The translations under genes were made by a program, and so were the position numbers. Of a stretch of DNA of 64,000 bases, positions 60,249-64,000 are shown piece after piece. The notes beneath the pieces are model-generated. The model was given only the letters and a program-made list of their open reading frames with translations, did no database searches and was not told where the DNA came from. The DNA comes from an uncultured Verrucomicrobiales bacterium (GTDB lineage Bacteria; Verrucomicrobiota; Verrucomicrobiia; Verrucomicrobiales; Akkermansiaceae). Location of the stretch: NCBI GenBank assembly GCA_937885815.1, contig CALABM010000065.1, forward strand, positions 1 through 64,000, given 5' to 3'. The first letter of the stretch is position 1. Every line of letters begins with the position of its first letter.

Positions 60249-61556
60249 TCAGCTGATAAGAGTATCTAAATGCTGAACAAAGCTGGGATAGGACGTGTTG
60301 ATATTCGCGCAGTTCAGCAGCGTTGTCTCGCCGGAAGCGTTCAATCCGGCCATCAGGAAGCCCATGGCAATGCGGTGGTCGTGGTAGCTATCCATCACAG
60401 CCCCATGAAGAGGAGCACCGCCGGTAATGACCATACCGTCCTCAAACTCTTCTACAACAGCTCCCATTGCGCGGAGATTGTTGACGGTGGTAGAAATGCG
60501 GTCGCTTTCCTTCACGCGCAGCTCAGCCGCATTGCGAATAGTGGTGTTACCTTCAGCGAAGGCTGCAGCCACGGCCAGCACGGGAATTTCATCAATGAGA
60601 TTCGGGATTTCACTCTTCTGGATTTCCGTGCCGACAAGGCGTGTAGCCGTACGGACGGTGACATCACCAAAGGGTTCGCCCTCCTCCTGAGTGACTGAGA
60701 TGTTGATATCAGCACCCATGCGGCGAAGAACATCAATAATGGCGGTTCGGGTGGGGTTCAAGCCGACGTGTCGGAGCGTGATGTCGCTGTTCGGCACCAC
60801 GCTGGCAGCCACCAGCCAGAAGGCAGCGGATGAAATGTCACCGGGGATGATAATGTCCTTAGCCGTGATACGGGCAGGGCCTTGCGTGGAGATATCGAGT
60901 CCGTCCTCCGACACCTTGCAGGGTACACCGAAGTGAGCGAACAGGCGCTCGGTATGGTCGCGCGTTATGGAGGGCTGATGAACGGATGTTTCACCGGGAG
61001 TAAGCATACCGGCAAGAAGCACCGCACTCTTCACTTGCGCGCTGGCCATGGGCAAGTCGTAATGGACAGGCTTAAGAGCGCAGCCTTCAATGCTAAGCGG
61101 TGCGCAGCCCGGTTTTTCACCGCAAGCCGTAATGCGGGCTCCCATCAGGGCGAGAGGGTCAATAATTCGCTTCATCGGGCGGCTGCTCAATGAGGGGTCA
61201 CCATACATTCGGCTATTGAACGGAAGGGCAGCCATCACACCGGCCATCAGGCGCATGCCGGTGCCGGAGTTTCCGCAGTCAATGTCCTTGGCCGGAGCTA
61301 CCGGCTGCATAGCAGTGCCGGTCAGCGTGAAGTTTTCCGGTGCATCTCCGGGAGTAACAGTAGCGCCCAGCTGCTGCATGGCGCGCAGCGTGTTCATGCA
61401 GTCCTCACTGCAGAGGTAGTTCTGCACCTTCATGGCTCCCTCGGCCAAGGCTCCGAGAATAGCAACACGGTGGGAAATGCTCTTGTCTCCCGGCACAGTT
61501 ATCGTGCCGCGCAGGCCATTCTCAGCCTTGCGAACGGTAATGGTATCAATTGACAT
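60249..61556 (-). CDS. aroA: 3-phosphoshikimate 1-carboxyvinyltransferase (EPSP synthase)
   Basis: Sixth shikimate step, joining PEP to shikimate 3-phosphate. 435 residues with TVPGDKSISHRVAILGALAEG, the LFRCGNSGTGMRLMAG-equivalent (DIDCGNSGTGMRLMAG), GDPSLSSRPMKRIIDPL and RVKESDRISTTVNNLRAMGA. The start overlaps the ppiC stop region by 11 bases. Length is normal. The PEP-site loop has Gly-Thr-Gly-Met; herbicide-resistance class cannot be judged by eye. Confidence 0.96.
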   Translation of the reverse strand: MSIDTITVRKAENGLRGTITVPGDKSISHRVAILGALAEGAMKVQNYLCSEDCMNTLRAMQQLGATVTPGDAPENFTLTGTAMQPVAPAKDIDCGNSGTGMRLMAGVMAALPFNSRMYGDPSLSSRPMKRIIDPLALMGARITACGEKPGCAPLSIEGCALKPVHYDLPMASAQVKSAVLLAGMLTPGETSVHQPSITRDHTERLFAHFGVPCKVSEDGLDISTQGPARITAKDIIIPGDISSAAFWLVAASVVPNSDITLRHVGLNPTRTAIIDVLRRMGADINISVTQEEGEPFGDVTVRTATRLVGTEIQKSEIPNLIDEIPVLAVAAAFAEGNTTIRNAAELRVKESDRISTTVNNLRAMGAVVEEFEDGMVITGGAPLHGAVMDSYHDHRIAMGFLMAGLNASGETTLLNCANINTSYPSFVQHLDTLIS

Positions 61557-62577
61557 TGGTCTGAATGCGTTTTTTTGTAAATCCTTCGCGCACAGCGGCG
61601 GTAAACCATGCGGTAAGAGCCTGCTCCCGCTTCACACTTTCCATGGAGGAGCGGATACTCGCGCGGCACTCTTCAAGTGTAAGCTCGCGTGCCGGTGTAA
61701 TCTCATCTGCCAGCAGGATGTGCCAGCCCCAGCGGCTCTGTGCCAGAGTGGGTACCCCGGCAGGTATGGCATTATCTCCGAAAAGGGGGAGCTCTGAGAG
61801 AGGTCTTTCTGCTGTATCCGTTATAATCCCAAGCTCACCCCCCTGAGGAGCCGTACGGGCGTCATCGCTATGTGCGCGTGCCAGTTCGGCAAAATCTTCA
61901 CCAGCCTGGAGACGGCTGAGAATGCCTTCAGCTTTCTGCTGCACAGCGGAGGCCTCCTGATGAAGCGAGGCACAGAAGATGTGGCGCACGCGGCGAGTAG
62001 CCGGAGCAGGCAGCTCGGATTTCAGCTGATTAAATACGCGCTCCACTTCCTCATCAGTCACAACGCAATGAGGTGCTATAGCCTTTTCCAGCAATGCGGC
62101 AGAACGCAGGGAAACTTCCAGTCTATCCGTGTATTGCTCGCGGTTAGTATACCCCTGACTGCGCAACCACGCATCAAACTGCTCAGGCGTGCGAGCACGA
62201 GAAGCGAGGCGAGCTACCTCAGCTTCAGCAAGCTCACGGAAATGCGGCAGACGTGTGTCATTATAGCGAGTGCGGATAAGCAGCAGCTTCGCTCTCACAA
62301 GCTCCATGAGCATGGAGGCACGCCTAGCGGCCTGAGGCGCAGAGCGACCGGCAAGTGCATCCTGTTCAGCTTCGTGGCGGTTCAGCTGAGCCCGGGTGAT
62401 AGGTTCGCCATACACCACAGCCACAAGCTCATCCGGGGCCGGTGCCACTGGGCGATTTCCATACATAAAATGCCACAGCGGGCCATGCCATGCCAGCAAA
62501 TCAATGCCGAGGTACAGCAGAATAGCGCCAAAAACGGTCAGCTTTATGGTGTTGAACTTGAGGGAGGAAAGCTTCAC
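61546..62577 (-). CDS. Membrane-anchored parvulin-type peptidyl-prolyl isomerase
   Basis: 343 residues from a GTG start. One N-terminal membrane segment (TVFGAILLYLGIDLLAW) anchors a SurA/PpiC-like periplasmic protein: helical N-domain (about 55-195) and a rotamase domain (about 200-300) with RRVRHIFCASLHQEAS, AGEDFAELARAHSDDARTAPQGGELGI and LAQSRWGWHILLADE. It likely helps fold exported proteins. The GTG lies 6 bases from a promoter -10 box. It overlaps aroA by 11 bases. Confidence 0.9.
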   Translation of the reverse strand: MKLSSLKFNTIKLTVFGAILLYLGIDLLAWHGPLWHFMYGNRPVAPAPDELVAVVYGEPITRAQLNRHEAEQDALAGRSAPQAARRASMLMELVRAKLLLIRTRYNDTRLPHFRELAEAEVARLASRARTPEQFDAWLRSQGYTNREQYTDRLEVSLRSAALLEKAIAPHCVVTDEEVERVFNQLKSELPAPATRRVRHIFCASLHQEASAVQQKAEGILSRLQAGEDFAELARAHSDDARTAPQGGELGIITDTAERPLSELPLFGDNAIPAGVPTLAQSRWGWHILLADEITPARELTLEECRASIRSSMESVKREQALTAWFTAAVREGFTKKRIQTNVN

Positions 62578-62583
62578 GCGGCC

Positions 62584-62612
62584 ATTCTACAGATTTTTAA
62601 TCGTCTTTGCAA
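62584..62612 (-). promoter_or_regulatory. Promoter of ppiC-aroA-dnaG, predicted leaderless
   Basis: Minus-strand TTGCAA, 17-base spacer, TAGAAT; exactly 6 bases to the GTG start at 62577. It sits in the 71-base gap after the YwaF-like gene. Confidence 0.6.
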
Positions 62613-62648
62613 CCAAAAAGCACGCCAGCTAAAGGCGTTTCGGTGCGC

Positions 62649-63338
62649 CTAATCTTCGCTGGAATCATGCACGGGCAGCATGAGCAGGCGCAGCAAAGCC
62701 AGCACGGGCAGCTGAGCCCAGAGATAATACCACGGCGCAGGCCCTAAATAGTCCAGCAGAGTACCATCCACCGGAACACCCTGTGTGTAGCCGTAATTCG
62801 TATTCAGCCAGAGGTTAATCGGATGCACCAGCAGCACGTAGGCATCCATCAGGAGCAGGGTCTTCAAGTCATCCCAGCCTCGGGCACGCCAGCCAAGCAG
62901 AAGCGGAATGGAAAGCGCCACCACCAGCAGTAAACTGTGGGCCACGAAGAAAACAAAGAAAGCCATGCTCGGGTACCCATTTGCCATGGCCGGAGTGATA
63001 AGCCCCTGAATGCTGCCGGCCAGCACCCCAAAATACACAACTGTACAGGCCCAGCGCACACGCCACCAAAGCGCAATGAACGCAAACACGCTCATGAACG
63101 AACAGAAATGCAGCGGAAGGTTGTACTCCCATGGGCCGTAATCATCAGAAAACGCCCGCCAAATGAACTCGCTCACCAGCTGAAAAAGTACCACCGCGCC
63201 CAGTACACGGCAGAGAATAAAACGCCCCGCCTCCTTCATTCTCCTCCCAAGCCACAGGACGAGAGCCGCCACAAGTACAGTGAGGATAAGCGCGATAATA
63301 TGAGGCGCAGACCAGCGAATGAAAGGGATGTATTCCAT
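62649..63338 (-). CDS. YwaF-type (TIGR02206) integral membrane protein, copy 1
   Basis: 229 residues with six to seven hydrophobic segments. Diagnostic stretches shared with the TIGR02206/YwaF group: YNLPLHFCSFMSVFAFIALWW, VYFGVLAGSIQGLITP, VHPINLWLNTNYGYTQG and LGPAPWYYLWAQLPVLALL. The function of the family is unknown. The ATG follows directly after the TAA of a paralogous gene, so the two are coupled. Confidence 0.87.
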   Translation of the reverse strand: MEYIPFIRWSAPHIIALILTVLVAALVLWLGRRMKEAGRFILCRVLGAVVLFQLVSEFIWRAFSDDYGPWEYNLPLHFCSFMSVFAFIALWWRVRWACTVVYFGVLAGSIQGLITPAMANGYPSMAFFVFFVAHSLLLVVALSIPLLLGWRARGWDDLKTLLLMDAYVLLVHPINLWLNTNYGYTQGVPVDGTLLDYLGPAPWYYLWAQLPVLALLRLLMLPVHDSSED

Positions 63339-64000
63339 TTATGAAAGGGTGGGTTCAGACTTTTTTCTGACGAACAGGTACATCAGCAGGAAAAGGCAAA
63401 GAGCGGGCACGTCCAGCCAAAGGTAATACCACGGAGCGGGCCCCAGCGAGGCCAGAATGGTACCGCGCGGGCCTTCTGTCGTAAAGCCATAATTCGACCC
63501 CAGCCAGAGGTTAACTGGGTGAATGCAGCAAATGTAGACATTCATCAGCAGTAGAGCCACAAAAGGATCTTTCAAACGAGCCCGCCACCCCAGCACAATG
63601 ACCTGCAGCAGCGCTGTTATCAGAAGGAGACTGTGCGACGTGAAGAAAATGAAAAAAGGAATACTCGGAAAATCTTCTTTCAGCACCGGGGTGAAAATTG
63701 CCTGAATACTGGCACCCAGCACCCCGAAATAGACAAGCGAACAGGCCCAAGAACACCGCCACCATAAAGCAATGACGCATATGATACTCATGATGGCACA
63801 AAAGTGCAGAGGCAGCATCTGATTTTCTAAAAAAGCCTCCGGTCCATAATGGCAAAACTTCCACGTAAACTCAAACACGTAAAAGGCTGCAATCAGTAGC
63901 CCGAAGCGGCGCGCATAATATACCCGATTCTCGGAAGATAAGCGCAGCCCATACCATATCAGAGCCGTTGTGACAAGCGCGATTACACCCACCGTTATCA
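63339..64000 (-). CDS. YwaF-type (TIGR02206) integral membrane protein, copy 2 (5' end beyond window)
   Basis: A paralogue of the next gene, sharing QMLPLHFCAIMSIICVIALWW, VYFGVLGASIQAIFTP, IHPVNLWLGSNYGFTTEG and LGPAPWYYLWLDVPALCL. A GTG at 63992 could start it, but alignment with copy 1 suggests about ten more N-terminal residues, and the frame stays open to the window edge. The copies differ in the C-terminal tail (MYLFVRKKSEPTLS here). Their products may form a heterodimer. Confidence 0.83.
   Translation of the reverse strand, partial: ITVGVIALVTTALIWYGLRLSSENRVYYARRFGLLIAAFYVFEFTWKFCHYGPEAFLENQMLPLHFCAIMSIICVIALWWRCSWACSLVYFGVLGASIQAIFTPVLKEDFPSIPFFIFFTSHSLLLITALLQVIVLGWRARLKDPFVALLLMNVYICCIHPVNLWLGSNYGFTTEGPRGTILASLGPAPWYYLWLDVPALCLFLLMYLFVRKKSEPTLS

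Noticed and set aside
59354..60256. 300-codon plus-strand open frame
   Set aside because: Antisense to the zinc-finger and core region of dnaG.
62578..62648. GGCGCACC/GGCGTGC repeat after the YwaF-like gene as a terminator
   Set aside because: Arms do not pair well and no T run follows.

Overview
The window looks like chromosomal DNA of a gut-type member of the Verrucomicrobiota, probably near Akkermansiaceae. This is an inference from the gene set, with no rRNA or marker phylogeny to confirm it. Pointers are secreted GH20 and GH16 glycosidases, a lactaldehyde reductase (FucO), two adjacent bactofilins, a TPR-tailed Ser/Thr kinase, an orphan type II pseudopilin and many signal-peptide proteins of unknown family. 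Base composition is even from about 632 to the end. The first ~620 bases are clearly more AT-rich and carry a Firmicutes-style serine recombinase fragment joined to the end of mutY.

Layout. 1-621: recombinase fragment. 632-8270 (minus): sensor phosphatase, Ser/Thr kinase, SulP/STAS anion transporter and mutY. 8513-9382: secreted GH16 glucanase with its own promoter and a structured leader. 9532-13112 (minus): dapA-dapB-folK-panB and a membrane protein. 13247-22348 (minus): a large secreted unknown, adk, GH20 hexosaminidase with a Sel1 protein, a tri-haem peroxidase with an MBL-fold enzyme, and a thioredoxin-like protein. 22445-23605: fucO. 23782-27550 (plus): bactofilin, zinc-ribbon bactofilin and a UvrA2-type ATPase. 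27584-33401: two minus-strand units (miaB + transglutaminase-like; cysS-queF-queC) around a plus-strand L,D-transpeptidase. 33530-38435 (plus): transglutaminase-like lipoprotein, U32 peptidase and an NhaC antiporter. 38508-39903 (minus): a 59-residue His-rich lipoprotein and a secreted unknown. 39968-44731 (plus): an esterase-like protein whose nucleophile serine is aspartate, an acidic secreted protein, a cysteine desulfurase and ComEC. 44733-54317 (minus): orphan OppD, DAHP synthase, pseudopilin, a metal ABC operon with an extra gene, rpoN and recN. 54380-55156: PhnP-like hydrolase (plus). 55257-64000 (minus): flavodoxin-less CysJ-type reductase, dynamin-like GTPase, the dnaG-aroA-ppiC group and two tandem YwaF-type membrane proteins.

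Most genes are housekeeping: lysine/DAP, shikimate, folate, pantothenate, queuosine, tRNA and DNA maintenance. The accessory content concerns the envelope, glycan use and metal uptake. The most notable observations are: (a) a recurring promoter form, TTGC-type -35 and often TAGAAT-type -10, placed 6-11 bases before the start codon, which predicts many leaderless mRNAs; (b) a kinase/phosphatase pair next to a STAS transporter; (c) a metal ABC operon with an unrecognised anchored protein carrying two CW(S/A)EG motifs and a His-rich ATPase N-terminus; (d) a short His-rich lipoprotein; (e) enzyme-family members with altered catalytic residues. I saw no tRNA, rRNA, CRISPR array or complete insertion sequence.
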